From Bacillota bacterium (lineage in GTDB: Bacteria; Bacillota; Clostridia; Saccharofermentanales; Saccharofermentanaceae): a stretch of 64,000 bases of DNA. The translations under genes were made by a program, and so were the position numbers. Below, piece after piece: positions 35,592 through 43,915 of the stretch. The stretch lies in contig JAEWUD010000044.1 of the NCBI GenBank assembly GCA_023397475.1, positions 1 to 64,000 on the forward strand, given 5' to 3'. Numbering within the stretch: position 1 is the first letter of the stretch; every line of letters begins with the position of its first letter. The notes below the pieces were generated by a model. That model saw only the letters and a program-made list of their open reading frames with translations. It made no database searches and was not told the DNA's origin.

Positions 35592-36131
35592 ATGACAAGA
35601 GATGATTTGTTTATCCTACTTCAGAAGCGATATGATACGCATCCGGCCCGCCATCCCGGTCTATCCTGGGATGAGGTTCTCACGTGTCTTGCCAAGGCGG
35701 ATGACAAGACAGTCGCAGCTCTTCTCTGGATGGAAGAGACCGGCGGTGAGCCGGATGTCTTCGGGCAAGTCCCGGCGTCGGAGAAAATCCTGTTTGTCGA
35801 CTTTGCTCCGGAAAGTCCCGCGGGACGCCGGAGCCTCTGTTACGATGAGGCCGCATGGCTCGCGCGCAAAGCAAATCGGCCCGAGTCAAGCGCGATGAAG
35901 TTGGCGGAGGCGTACGGGGTCGAGCTTCTCGATGAAGCGGGCTACCGCGCTCTTCAGGCCGTCGAGCCTGTCGACCGGAAGACATCGAGCTGGATCAAGA
36001 CACCGTCCGATGTCCGTTCGCAGGGCGGCGCAATCTTCGGAGATAACCGGTACGGACGCGTATTCATCTACCATAACGGAGCTGACTCGTACTACGGCGT
36101 ACGGGGATTTCGGGTGCGTTGCGAGGTGTAA
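35592..36131 (+). CDS. DUF4256 family protein
   Basis: 179 residues. Family stretches are LLWMEETGGEPDVFG, FVDFAPESPAGRRSLCYDEA, RALQAVEPVDRKTSSWIKTP and YHNGADSYYGVRGFRV (given in part). The family is widespread, soluble and uncharacterised; no catalytic motif is known to me. GGAGGAGG lies 9 nt before ATG 35592; an in-frame GTG at 35574 overlaps that site. It stands alone. Confidence 0.85.
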   Translation: MTRDDLFILLQKRYDTHPARHPGLSWDEVLTCLAKADDKTVAALLWMEETGGEPDVFGQVPASEKILFVDFAPESPAGRRSLCYDEAAWLARKANRPESSAMKLAEAYGVELLDEAGYRALQAVEPVDRKTSSWIKTPSDVRSQGGAIFGDNRYGRVFIYHNGADSYYGVRGFRVRCEV

Positions 36132-36328
36132 AGAAGAAGCAATTACACGGCATTAGCGTTCCATGATTGACAAAACAGAGAGAGTCAGGTATCTTCACGG
36201 TTGGGAATGAAGTTCTCCCGAGGGGATACCCTGAACCGCTTTGTAAGCTGATGACTTCTGTGATTTTGGATCGCAGACGCATCGGCTTTTTTTATCCGCG
36301 CGTCTCGCTGTGCAGGGAGGATAGTCAA

Positions 36329-37516
36329 ATGCTATTTTCGATCGCTTTACTGTTTCTAAGCGGAATCGCGCTGGGGAAGATCTTTGATCTTCTGAAGTTG
36401 CCGAAACTCGTCGGCATGCTTCTTGCCGGCATTCTTCTCGGTCCCTACGTTCTAAATCTTCTGGATCCGACGATTCTTCTGATCTCGCCGGACCTCAGAA
36501 AAATCGCGCTCGTCATCATCTTAGCGCGCGCCGGCCTTAATCTTGATATCGAAGACTTGCGCAAGGTCGGACGCCCCGCTTTCCTGCTGTGTTTCGTGCC
36601 GGCTTGTTTCGAGATCCTCGGAATGGTCCTTCTCGCACCGATCTTCCTGGGCGTAACAATTCTGGAAGCTGCGATTATGGGCGCGGTGGTCGCCGCTGTA
36701 TCCCCCGCCGTGATCGTGCCCAAAATGCTTCGTCTCCAGGAATCGGGCTTCGGTCGAGACAAGTCGATTCCCCAGATGATCATGGCGGGAGCTTCTGTGG
36801 ACGATGTATTTGTCATCGTGCTTTTCGCCGCGTTCACCGGGATTGCCAAAGACGGCGGCTTCTCTCCGACGTTATTTCTCACGATTCCGACATCCATAAT
36901 TCTTGGCCTGGCGGGAGGTATACTCGCCGGACTTCTGCTCTCCTTCTTTTTCGCGAAAATTCATGTTCGAGACACGGGCAAAGTGATAATTATCCTGTCG
37001 GTCGCATTCCTGCTTGTCACGCTTGAACGGTTTGCCACCGGACCGGTCGGTTTCTCCGGACTACTGGCCGTCATGGCTCTTGGCGCTACGATTCGCGAGA
37101 AGAAACTCGACCTGTCCCGTCGCCTGTCGGGCAAGTTCTCGAAAATGTGGATCGGTGCGGAGCTCTTGCTTTTCGCGCTGGTCGGCGCGACCGTTCGGCT
37201 CGAATACGCGTTGAAGGCGGGACTCCTCGCTGTCGCTCTCGTTTTCGGGGCTTTGGCATTTCGCATGATCGGTGTCTTTATCTCTCTTCTTCGCACGCGA
37301 CTCAATCGCAAGGAACGCTTGTTCTGTGCGATATCCTATCTGCCGAAAGCGACGGTGCAGGCGGCCATCGGAGGTTTGCCGCTCGCCATGGGACTCGCTT
37401 GCGGAGATATGGTTCTGACCGTTGCGGTTCTTTCGATCCTTTTGACGGCTCCGATGGGTGCTTTTCTGATCGACCTGACATACAAGAAATTGCTAAAATT
37501 ACCCAATGAGAAATAA
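36329..37516 (+). CDS. Cation:proton antiporter (CPA-type)
   Basis: 395 residues with about twelve membrane segments. The fold opens with LLFLSGIALGKIFDLLKLP and KLVGMLLAGILLGPYVLNLL; ILARAGLNLDIEDLRK and the stretch VSPAVIVPKMLRLQESGFG are typical of Na+(K+)/H+ exchangers, as is GASVDDVFVIVLFAAF with its membrane Asp pair. It should exchange monovalent cations for protons. ATG 36329 has GGGAGG upstream; a longer frame to 36167 has no ribosome site. A perfect TTTTCGCGAAAA at 36948-36959 lies within it. Confidence 0.87.
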   Translation: MLFSIALLFLSGIALGKIFDLLKLPKLVGMLLAGILLGPYVLNLLDPTILLISPDLRKIALVIILARAGLNLDIEDLRKVGRPAFLLCFVPACFEILGMVLLAPIFLGVTILEAAIMGAVVAAVSPAVIVPKMLRLQESGFGRDKSIPQMIMAGASVDDVFVIVLFAAFTGIAKDGGFSPTLFLTIPTSIILGLAGGILAGLLLSFFFAKIHVRDTGKVIIILSVAFLLVTLERFATGPVGFSGLLAVMALGATIREKKLDLSRRLSGKFSKMWIGAELLLFALVGATVRLEYALKAGLLAVALVFGALAFRMIGVFISLLRTRLNRKERLFCAISYLPKATVQAAIGGLPLAMGLACGDMVLTVAVLSILLTAPMGAFLIDLTYKKLLKLPNEK

Positions 37517-37594
37517 GGCTCAACAGAAACTCTTGCATCACACACCGTCAAACGATAGAATTTGTTTGTTGGATCATGGTCTTGGAGGGTGTTT

Positions 37595-38068
37595 GTGAAA
37601 AGATATTGGCTTGCGACTATGCTTCTTGTCGTCAGCATTAGTCTCGGTGCGTGCTCGATTTTCGAGAACATGCCTTCGGATAAGCGCGTCTATTCAACAG
37701 AGGATTTTGAAGAAATTGTATGCGACACGGGATTCGGGGAGTGCCAGATCTGCCAAGACCCGGAAGACCTTGACCACGTTACGTCCTGTTGTACATCGGA
37801 CGAAGAAGGTATCCGCGTTTGCTATTATCTTTTTGAGAATGTTTCCCATGCGGATCAGTATTTTTTTGATGAGAAGCTCGCGCTGGACATGGCGGGCAAA
37901 GGGACCACGGATACAATCAATAATTTCATGAATTACAAGATTTACTCGCAGGAGTCCGAGGAGCAATATACGTATCTGATTCGCGTCGAAAACGCGGTTC
38001 TGCAGATCGATGCAACGATGGATCAGAAACCGGCTGCCGAAGCCCTGCTTCTCGCATTGGGATACTGA
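37595..38068 (+). CDS. Small lipoprotein of unknown function, paralogue 1
   Basis: 157 residues. Signal peptide with lipobox SLGAC (Cys 19). The mature part is acidic, with several Cys residues (CQICQDPED, SCC). Its C-terminal third, NFMNYKIYSQESEEQYTYLI and RVENAVLQIDA, matches the next gene (DIMNYEFFESKGEEIFYYLL, RVDDTVFFVQG). GTG 37595 follows GGAGGG. No family is recognised. Confidence 0.68.
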   Translation: MKRYWLATMLLVVSISLGACSIFENMPSDKRVYSTEDFEEIVCDTGFGECQICQDPEDLDHVTSCCTSDEEGIRVCYYLFENVSHADQYFFDEKLALDMAGKGTTDTINNFMNYKIYSQESEEQYTYLIRVENAVLQIDATMDQKPAAEALLLALGY

Positions 38069-38169
38069 TTTCTAAGGAAGCGGAAAGGATAACTTGAGGG
38101 AAAGTACATTGTAAGACACTACTGAAATATGCCAAAATTGCGTTAGTTCAGTAGAAAGAGAGAAATGCA

Positions 38170-38709
38170 ATGAAGAAATTTATTCGCCTATCCCTTGGCG
38201 CGATCCTTTGCGGCGCACTTATTCTTCCGGCGACATCCTGTGATGCAATACAGAAGCAGTTGACCGATAAACCCATCCATACGACCGAAGAAGTTTTCGA
38301 TATCGCGGGAGAGTATGATTATTCGCTCTCGGACGAAGAAGCGACGGCGGCGCTCTATGAGAACCCGGATCTTTTCGCGGAGGATTTCACCTATGCGGAT
38401 CTTATCCTGACGGACGCTTCCGAACTCATTCTTCTTGAGAAAGATACAACGATCATCGGCTTTGCGGATTTCGAATCGAAGAAAGATGCGAAATCCTATT
38501 TCCTCGATAAATCAGAGGACCTGGACGATATTTCAGGTCAAACAATCAAGACCCGGCAGGATATCATGAACTATGAGTTTTTCGAGAGCAAAGGAGAAGA
38601 GATTTTCTATTATCTGCTCCGTGTGGATGACACAGTGTTCTTTGTCCAAGGAGAACCCGAGAATTATAAAGATGTAAAATCCTTGCTTGAAGCTTTGGAG
38701 TATATGTAA
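38170..38709 (+). CDS. Small lipoprotein of unknown function, paralogue 2
   Basis: 179 residues. The signal peptide ends at ATSC (Cys 24). It is acidic and resembles the preceding gene across the mature part: a TEEVFDIA segment near the start, a 'YF.D' block in the middle and the LLRV...LLEALEY ending. The pair therefore looks like a tandem duplication that has diverged. The weak ribosome site is a run of AG-rich bases before ATG 38170. Array E starts about 80 bp downstream. Confidence 0.68.
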   Translation: MKKFIRLSLGAILCGALILPATSCDAIQKQLTDKPIHTTEEVFDIAGEYDYSLSDEEATAALYENPDLFAEDFTYADLILTDASELILLEKDTTIIGFADFESKKDAKSYFLDKSEDLDDISGQTIKTRQDIMNYEFFESKGEEIFYYLLRVDDTVFFVQGEPENYKDVKSLLEALEYM

Positions 38710-38785
38710 GAGGATGATTCGAACTCTTCGAGGAATAAATCTGTTACTTGCGTAGAGAGTTGAGAGGTAAACGTTTCCGCAACCG

Positions 38786-39278
38786 ATAGAGTAGGCTTGT
38801 CAATGATAAGAAATCTGCGCCGGGGGGTCGGGCGACCTACTAAAATGCGTTAATCGGCTGATTTAGTAGGATTGTCAATGATAAGAAACCCGCGCTGGGG
38901 GGTCGGGTGACCTACTAAAATGCGTTAATCTGCTGATTTAGTAGGCTTGTCAATGATAAGAAAGCCGCGCCGGGCGGCGGGTGACCTACTAAAATGCGTT
39001 AATCAGCTGATTTAGTAGGTTTGTCAATGATAAGAAATCTGCGCCGGGCGGTCGGGCGACCTACCCAAATGCGTTATACAGCCGATTTAGTAGGCTTGTC
39101 AATGATAAGAAATCTGCGCCGGGCGGTCGGGCGACCTACCCAAATGCGTTATACAGCCGATTTAGTAGGCTTGTCAATGATAAAGAACGCGCGACAGGTG
39201 ACGGGCTGACCTACCCAAATGCGTTAATCAACCGATTGAGTAGGCTTGTCAATGATAAGAAACCCGCGCCGGGCGGCC
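38786..39278. repeat. Array E: seven 75-bp hairpin units (CCTACTAAAT family, reversed)
   Basis: The linker CAATGATAAG starts at 38801, 38876, 38951, 39025, 39100, 39175 and 39250. Between linkers lie CCTACTAAAATGCG and, about 15 bp on, GATTTAGTAGG. This is the reverse complement of array C, 27 kb away. The units ending near 39100 and 39175 are almost identical, suggesting a recent duplication. In later units the left arm has changed to CCTACCCAAAT, weakening the stem. Confidence 0.9.
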
Positions 39279-39513
39279 AAAGTATCAAGTTGCTCAGTGA
39301 ATTTGCCGACGTGAATTGTGCACGCTAGCCGCACCGAGTTTAACACGCTGGCTGCGCGGCTGGTGCATGGTGACCGGAGCACTGGTTTGCGATTCCGGAC
39401 GGGTATTCACCACTCGACGGAATCGTGGCTACGATACACAGGTGTATACATGATGTTAAAAACCTCCCGAAAGCGTTAGAATGTATATATCAAACGATGA
39501 TTCAGGAGTTACT
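39279..39513. other. Region between array E and the aldo/keto reductase
   Basis: No gene. A possible long imperfect hairpin pairs TGCAC...AGCCGC (about 39320) with GCGGCT...GTGCA (about 39355). The ATACAC-AG-GTGTAT dyad at 39434 is listed separately. Confidence 0.4.
39434..39447. promoter_or_regulatory. Dyad ATACAC-N2-GTGTAT upstream of the redox cluster
   Basis: The two 6-bp arms are perfect and lie about 70 bp before the aldo/keto reductase start. It differs from the FNR box seen at 41301, so another regulator would be involved. Function is inferred from position only. Confidence 0.4.
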
Positions 39514-40560
39514 ATGCGCACATCAGAAGTAATCTTAGGCCGTACAGAAATTGCAGTTCCCAAGAATGGATTCGGCGCCCTGCCAATCCAACGCATCGGA
39601 CGTGAGGAGGCGGCTGCTCTGCTCCGCAAAGCCTATGCCGGAGGGATTCGCTTCTTTGATACGGCTCGTTTCTATACGGACAGCGAGGAGAAGATCGGTT
39701 ACGCGCTCGAGGATGTGCGCGATTCCATTTACCTTGCCTCGAAAACAATGGCGGCGACACCGGAGGACTTCAAGGAACAGCTTGCGACGACGCTTCAAAA
39801 TCTTCGCACAGATGTTCTGGATCTCTATCAGTTTCACAACCCATCGTTCTGCCCGAAGCCGGGAGACGGAAGCGGACTTTACGAGGCGATGCTTGCGGCG
39901 AAGGCCGAGGGTCGAATTCGTCACATCGGCATCACGTCTCACCGCATCGCGATCGCGGAGGAAGCTGTCGCTTCCGGACTCTATGATACTCTGCAATATC
40001 CTTTTTCATATCTGGCGACGGATCGAGAAATTGCTCTTGTGCATGCGGCGGAAACCGCAGGTGTCGGATTCATCGCGATGAAGGCGCTGTCCGGAGGCCT
40101 TCTGCAGAACGCACGCGTCGCGTATGCCTGGATGCTTCAGTTTCCGAACGTCTTGCCGATTTGGGGAATCCAGCGGGAGGGTGAACTTATGGAGTTTCTC
40201 TCCTTCGCACGCCAGACACCGGATCTCGATTCTGATGCGACGGCACTCATACAACGGGATCGCGATGAACTCGCCGGACAGTTCTGTCGGGGATGTGGGT
40301 ACTGCCTTCCCTGTCCTGCGGGCATCGAGATACCGAATGCCGCGCGCATGTCTCTGATGATTCGAAGAGCACCGCTCTCGATTTATTTGAACGAAGACTG
40401 GCAACAGAAAATGGAGAAGATCGACGAATGTATCGACTGCGGGCAATGCGAGTCGAGATGTCCTTACGGCCTTAAGACCAGAGAACTTCTCCGCAATAAC
40501 CTTGGAGATTATCGCAAGCAGATTGCGCTGCACAAGAGTCAGAGCGGAGGTATCGGATGA
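39514..40560 (+). CDS. Aldo/keto reductase with C-terminal 4Fe-4S domain
   Basis: 348 residues. Residues 1-250 form an aldo/keto reductase barrel: GGIRFFDTARFYTDSEEKIG holds the Asp and the catalytic Tyr, the Lys is in IYLASKTMA, and ITSHRI follows. Residues 265-320 hold ferredoxin-like Cys clusters, CRGCGYCLPC and CIDCGQCESRCP, which should bind two 4Fe-4S centres. Such proteins are oxygen-sensitive oxidoreductases in anaerobes; the substrate is unknown. The start at 39514 has AGGAG close upstream. The gene overlaps the FNR-like regulator by 4 nt, so they form one operon. Confidence 0.87.
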   Translation: MRTSEVILGRTEIAVPKNGFGALPIQRIGREEAAALLRKAYAGGIRFFDTARFYTDSEEKIGYALEDVRDSIYLASKTMAATPEDFKEQLATTLQNLRTDVLDLYQFHNPSFCPKPGDGSGLYEAMLAAKAEGRIRHIGITSHRIAIAEEAVASGLYDTLQYPFSYLATDREIALVHAAETAGVGFIAMKALSGGLLQNARVAYAWMLQFPNVLPIWGIQREGELMEFLSFARQTPDLDSDATALIQRDRDELAGQFCRGCGYCLPCPAGIEIPNAARMSLMIRRAPLSIYLNEDWQQKMEKIDECIDCGQCESRCPYGLKTRELLRNNLGDYRKQIALHKSQSGGIG

Positions 40561-41279
40561 ACGGTTGTAGCGGCTGCGACAATTGTTGTACCCATCGCCT
40601 TTGTGTGCAGAAGGTGCCGATCTTTGCGGTTCTCGAGGCGGATGCGCTCAGGAGCCTCTCCGGAATGATCGGACATCTCTCGTTCCGTAAGGGTGAGAAA
40701 CTTTTCGCGGAAGGAGAGAATCCCGGGAAACTCTTCATCCTGAACGAAGGCAGTGTCAAGGCATGCACCAACACGCCGGAGGGGCGCGAGCAGATCCTGT
40801 ACGTCTTTTCTGAGGGAGACTTCTTCGGCGAACAATTTCTCCTCGGGAACCGGCGCGCCGCCTACGCGGTCGAAGCACTGGAGTCCACTAAGATCTGCAC
40901 TCTGTCGAAGGAGGACCTGCGCAAGGTCCTCGGAAGCTACCCGGAGATCGCGATGCGCATCATCGAGGAGCTCGAAGAACGTCTTGCCGGACTCGAGGAG
41001 GTCGTACAAGGCCTCGGTGTTCGAAGCGTCGATGCCCGCATCGCGTCGCTATTATTGTCCTTTGCCGACAAGTACGGTTCCACGGCGACGGAGGGCGTGT
41101 CGATCCGCCTGCCCTTGAGCCGCGAAGGGATGGCAAACTATCTCGGCGTCGCGCGAGAGACGGTAAGCCGTAAGCTCGGCCAGCTCGAGACGGACGGGAT
41201 CCTGCGTTCTGTCGGAACCAGAGGGCTCCTTCTTCTGGATCGCGAGGCTCTCGAACAAGCCGCCGGACGTTATGAGTAA
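40557..41279 (+). CDS. Crp/Fnr-family regulator with N-terminal Cys cluster
   Basis: 240 residues. Cys 4, 7, 10, 11 and 16 at the extreme N-terminus resemble the Fe-S ligands of FNR, so the protein probably senses oxygen, NO or redox state. A cyclic-nucleotide-like barrel follows (FRKGEKLFAEGE, EGDFFGEQ) and then a winged helix with SREGMANYLGVARETVSRKL. An FNR-like site lies 22 bp downstream of its own stop, before ric, making Ric the likely first target. The start overlaps the aldo/keto reductase by 4 nt. Confidence 0.88.
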   Translation: MNGCSGCDNCCTHRLCVQKVPIFAVLEADALRSLSGMIGHLSFRKGEKLFAEGENPGKLFILNEGSVKACTNTPEGREQILYVFSEGDFFGEQFLLGNRRAAYAVEALESTKICTLSKEDLRKVLGSYPEIAMRIIEELEERLAGLEEVVQGLGVRSVDARIASLLLSFADKYGSTATEGVSIRLPLSREGMANYLGVARETVSRKLGQLETDGILRSVGTRGLLLLDREALEQAAGRYE

Positions 41280-41300
41280 TTTCCGGATTCGTCAGAATCT

Positions 41301-41342
41301 TTGATTCAGATCACAGTTTTTCTCCGTCCGCCTTGGTACCAT
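41301..41342 (+). promoter_or_regulatory. FNR-type box and class II promoter of ric
   Basis: TTGATTCAGATCAC at 41301-41314 fits TTGAT-N4-ATCAA with one mismatch. Its centre at 41307.5 is 41.5 bp before the start point predicted from the -10 element TACCAT (41337-41342), the spacing of class II FNR promoters. No -35 box is needed in that arrangement and none is seen. Confidence 0.72.
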
Positions 41343-41380
41343 GAGTACATGAACAAGAGCAAATTTAGGAGGAAATACTT

Positions 41381-42052
41381 ATGACAAACGTACAGCAATC
41401 CGTCGGTGAATTAGCCGCTTCGAGACCCTTATCCATCCTTGTCTACAAGAAATTCGGCATTGACTTCTGCTGCGGCGGAGGAAGATCTCTGGCGACGGCC
41501 CTCGAGGAGAAGGCTGTCAGCGCGGAAGATTTCTTCCGTCAGCTTGAGCTTGTTGAGAAAGAGCGCGAGGCGATTGCCGGACGTGATTTTCGCGAGATGG
41601 GCGCGGAAGATTTGAGCCACTATATCGAAGATACCCATCATACGTACCTGCGACACGCGCTGCCGGAGATCGCCGACCTGCTCCAGGCAGTTATCAAAGC
41701 GCACGGCAAGAATCATCGCGAGCTTTTCGAGGTGTACCGCCTGTATGGGCAACTGAAGGCGGATCTCGAGCAGCATCTCGTCAAGGAGGAGAATATGCTC
41801 TTCCCGGATCTGATCGCAGCCGGCGAGGATGTGCGCGAACTGGCAGAAGAGATCATGCGGGAGCATGAGGCCGCGGGAGAATTACTGACGCGTCTTCATG
41901 AAGTGACGAACCACTACGCGATCCCCGACGACGCATGCCCGACCTATGTTCGCACCTATGAGAAGCTTCTGGAGCTCGAGGATGACCTTCATCAACACAT
42001 TCATCTCGAGAATAATATTCTCTTGAAAAGCTTCGCCTCAAAACGCGATTGA
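41381..42052 (+). CDS. ric: Iron-sulfur cluster repair di-iron protein (RIC/ScdA/YtfE)
   Basis: Repairs Fe-S clusters damaged by nitric oxide or oxidants. 223 residues, the family length. Residues 1-60 are the ScdA_N (DUF542) domain with the CCGGG motif (Cys 30, 31). The remainder is a hemerythrin-like four-helix bundle whose His and Glu residues can be seen in DTHHTYLRHALP, KAHGKNHRELF, EQHLVKEENMLFP, MREHEAAGELL and LHQHIHLENNIL. AGGAGG precedes ATG 41381. It is the first gene of an operon with DUF1858 and DUF438 proteins and lies under an FNR-type promoter. Confidence 0.93.
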   Translation: MTNVQQSVGELAASRPLSILVYKKFGIDFCCGGGRSLATALEEKAVSAEDFFRQLELVEKEREAIAGRDFREMGAEDLSHYIEDTHHTYLRHALPEIADLLQAVIKAHGKNHRELFEVYRLYGQLKADLEQHLVKEENMLFPDLIAAGEDVRELAEEIMREHEAAGELLTRLHEVTNHYAIPDDACPTYVRTYEKLLELEDDLHQHIHLENNILLKSFASKRD

Positions 42053-42075
42053 TACTGTGAGAGGGGAGATGCGCA

Positions 42076-42315
42076 ATGGATAAACCCGTTATTGATCTGA
42101 GTAAAACTGTCTACGAACTCTGCCGCGACAACAAAGATATTCCGGGGATCTTGGCATCTGTCGGTTTTCGCGATATTGTGAAACCAGGAATGATCGAGAC
42201 AGCGGGACGGTTCATGACCGTGCCCAAGGGATGTCAGCTCAGGAAAATCAGCCTCGATACCGTGCGCGATGCTTTCGCGAAGAACGGATATGTTATCAAG
42301 GAGGAATTGGTATGA
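42076..42315 (+). CDS. DUF1858 domain protein
   Basis: 79 residues. The pattern IDLSKTVYELCRDNKDIPGI, LASVGFRDIV and GCQLRKISLDTVRDAFAKNG is the DUF1858 domain, related to the N-terminal domain of Ric proteins but without its Cys pair. Freestanding copies usually sit next to DUF438 or hybrid-cluster genes, as here. It lies 23 bp after ric and overlaps the DUF438 gene by 4 nt, so all three are co-translated. Confidence 0.87.
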   Translation: MDKPVIDLSKTVYELCRDNKDIPGILASVGFRDIVKPGMIETAGRFMTVPKGCQLRKISLDTVRDAFAKNGYVIKEELV

Positions 42316-43544
42316 GTGAAGAAATCAACAATCGTAAGTTCCGCCAGGGAGTCATCAAGAGTCTTATCGAGCAGCTGTACGAGGGGAAGACGGTCGACGA
42401 GGTGAAGGCGCAATTCGCCGAAGCTTTTGACGGCGTCTCCGCCGCGGAGATCTCACAGGCCGAGCAGGCCTTGATCGCGGAGGGGCTGCCGGTCTCGGAG
42501 GTGCAACGCCTATGCGATGTGCACGCCGCGGTGTTCAAGGGCTCGATTGCCGAGATCCATCAACCGACGGACGTCGCCGAGATTCCGGGTCATCCGGTCA
42601 ATACCCTGAAGAGGGAGAACCGGGCGATCGATCGCCTGGTCCGGGAAATTCGAACGGAGCTGGAGGGCATGGCGGACGGAGAAGACGCGGCACCTCTTCT
42701 GGAGAAAGCCACACGGCTTCTCGCGATCGATTCCCATTATCTGAAGAAAGAGAATCTCTATTTCCCCTTCATGGAGCAATACGGAATTACCGCGCCGCCG
42801 AAGGTGATGTGGGGTGTTGACGATGAGATTCGCGATGCGTTGAAGTCCGCCGTCGCACGACTTGCCAGCGAGACCGCGGGAAGTGTTCGCGAGGATCTCG
42901 ATGCCGTCCTGGAGAAGATTGTCGAGATGATTTTCAAGGAAGAAAATATCATGCTTCCGATGCTTCTCGAGAACCTGACCGTCGACGAATGGAAGCGGAT
43001 CGCGGATGACACGGAGGAGCTGGGATTCTGCCTGATCAAGAATGTCCCGGAATGGACACCGTCACCCGCGCCTGTGTCCGAGATAGCGGAGACAAGCCCG
43101 GTACCGCCGGTGCCCGTCGATGCGGCCGGACGAATTATCTTACCGACCGGCGTCTTCACGAATGAAGAGCTTGTGCGCGTACTGGACACCTTACCCGTCG
43201 ACATTACCTTCGTCGACCGCGACGATAACGTGAAGTACTTCTCGCAGAGCAAGGAGAGAATCTTCCCGCGCACGAAGTCAATCATCGGTCGCAAGGTCTC
43301 GAACTGCCATCCCCCGGCCAGCGTCCATATCGTCGAGGGTATCGTGAACGACTTCAAGGCCGGCCGCAAGGATCACGAGGATTTCTGGATTCGCATGGGC
43401 GAGCGGTTTGTCTTCATCCGTTATTTCGCGGTGCGCAATGAGGCGGGGGAATACTTAGGAACCCTCGAGGTCACGCAGAACATCAAGCCGATTCAGGAGA
43501 TTACCGGTGAGAAGCGCCTGGTCTCCGACGGGAACAACGGATAA
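42312..43544 (+). CDS. DUF438-hemerythrin-PAS protein
   Basis: 410 residues in three parts. Residues 1-70 are DUF438 (FRQGVIKSLIEQLYEGKTVD). Residues 90-235 form a hemerythrin-like bundle with His in EIHQPTDVAEIPGHPVNTLK, DSHYLKKENLYFP and FKEENIMLPML. Residues 290-405 are a PAS domain (LPVDITFVDRDDNVKYFSQS, RKVSNCHPP, VFIRYFAVRNEAGEYLGTLE). Such proteins are thought to sense redox or NO through the bundle or a PAS-bound cofactor; the output is unknown. ATG 42312 overlaps the DUF1858 stop. Confidence 0.87.
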   Translation: MSEEINNRKFRQGVIKSLIEQLYEGKTVDEVKAQFAEAFDGVSAAEISQAEQALIAEGLPVSEVQRLCDVHAAVFKGSIAEIHQPTDVAEIPGHPVNTLKRENRAIDRLVREIRTELEGMADGEDAAPLLEKATRLLAIDSHYLKKENLYFPFMEQYGITAPPKVMWGVDDEIRDALKSAVARLASETAGSVREDLDAVLEKIVEMIFKEENIMLPMLLENLTVDEWKRIADDTEELGFCLIKNVPEWTPSPAPVSEIAETSPVPPVPVDAAGRIILPTGVFTNEELVRVLDTLPVDITFVDRDDNVKYFSQSKERIFPRTKSIIGRKVSNCHPPASVHIVEGIVNDFKAGRKDHEDFWIRMGERFVFIRYFAVRNEAGEYLGTLEVTQNIKPIQEITGEKRLVSDGNNG

Positions 43545-43622
43545 TCAATGGTTATAGGCAGCAGCAATGCCTTGCGAAAAGCAATACATCTTTTCGCGAT
43601 GGAAGAAAGGGAGGCAAAATTC

Positions 43623-43811
43623 ATGAAAGCAAAATTGGATCGAAGCGGTTGTATCGGTTGCGGAATGTGCGAGAAGATCTGTCCGTCGGTATTCCGAATG
43701 GCGGATGACGGCATCGCGGAGGCTTATGTGGAAGATGTACCCGCAGGCGAAGAGGACAATGCTGTCGAGGCGATGAACAGTTGCCCGGTCTCGGTAATTA
43801 CGGTCGAGTAA
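43623..43811 (+). CDS. Single-cluster 4Fe-4S ferredoxin
   Basis: 62 residues. Cys 10, 13, 16 (CIGCGMC) and CP at residue 20 form the first ligand set, with another Cys in NSCPVSVITVE near the C-terminus. The presence of a single CxxCxxC plus remote Cys fits a monocluster ferredoxin of Thermotoga/Clostridium type. It transfers electrons in the cytoplasm. GGGAGG lies 8 nt before ATG 43623; an upstream in-frame ATG at 43548 is within the space after the DUF438 gene and lacks a ribosome site. Confidence 0.88.
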   Translation: MKAKLDRSGCIGCGMCEKICPSVFRMADDGIAEAYVEDVPAGEEDNAVEAMNSCPVSVITVE

Positions 43812-43858
43812 TAAGCCGCGAAACGAAGTTTGCTCATCAGAATCATGGGTCTTACAGG

Positions 43859-43896
43859 CAAAATGCGAAGCTCCAATTCGGAACTTCGTATTTTGT
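43859..43896 (+). terminator. Hairpin between ferredoxin and BFD-like gene
   Basis: AAAATGCGAAG pairs with CTTCG-T-ATTTT around a short inner TCC/GGA stem, ending in TTTTG. It may be a terminator or attenuator ahead of the BFD-like gene. Confidence 0.5.
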
Positions 43897-43915
43897 CTTT
43901 CAAGAAGGAGACAAT

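Noticed and set aside
11471..39278. Arrays C-E as CRISPR arrays
   Set aside because: Unit linkers are conserved rather than unique, the repeated part is a long inverted repeat, and no cas gene is present.
39318..39370. tRNA-like or riboswitch structure after array E
   Set aside because: Only an imperfect hairpin is visible; no cloverleaf or known aptamer pattern could be drawn.
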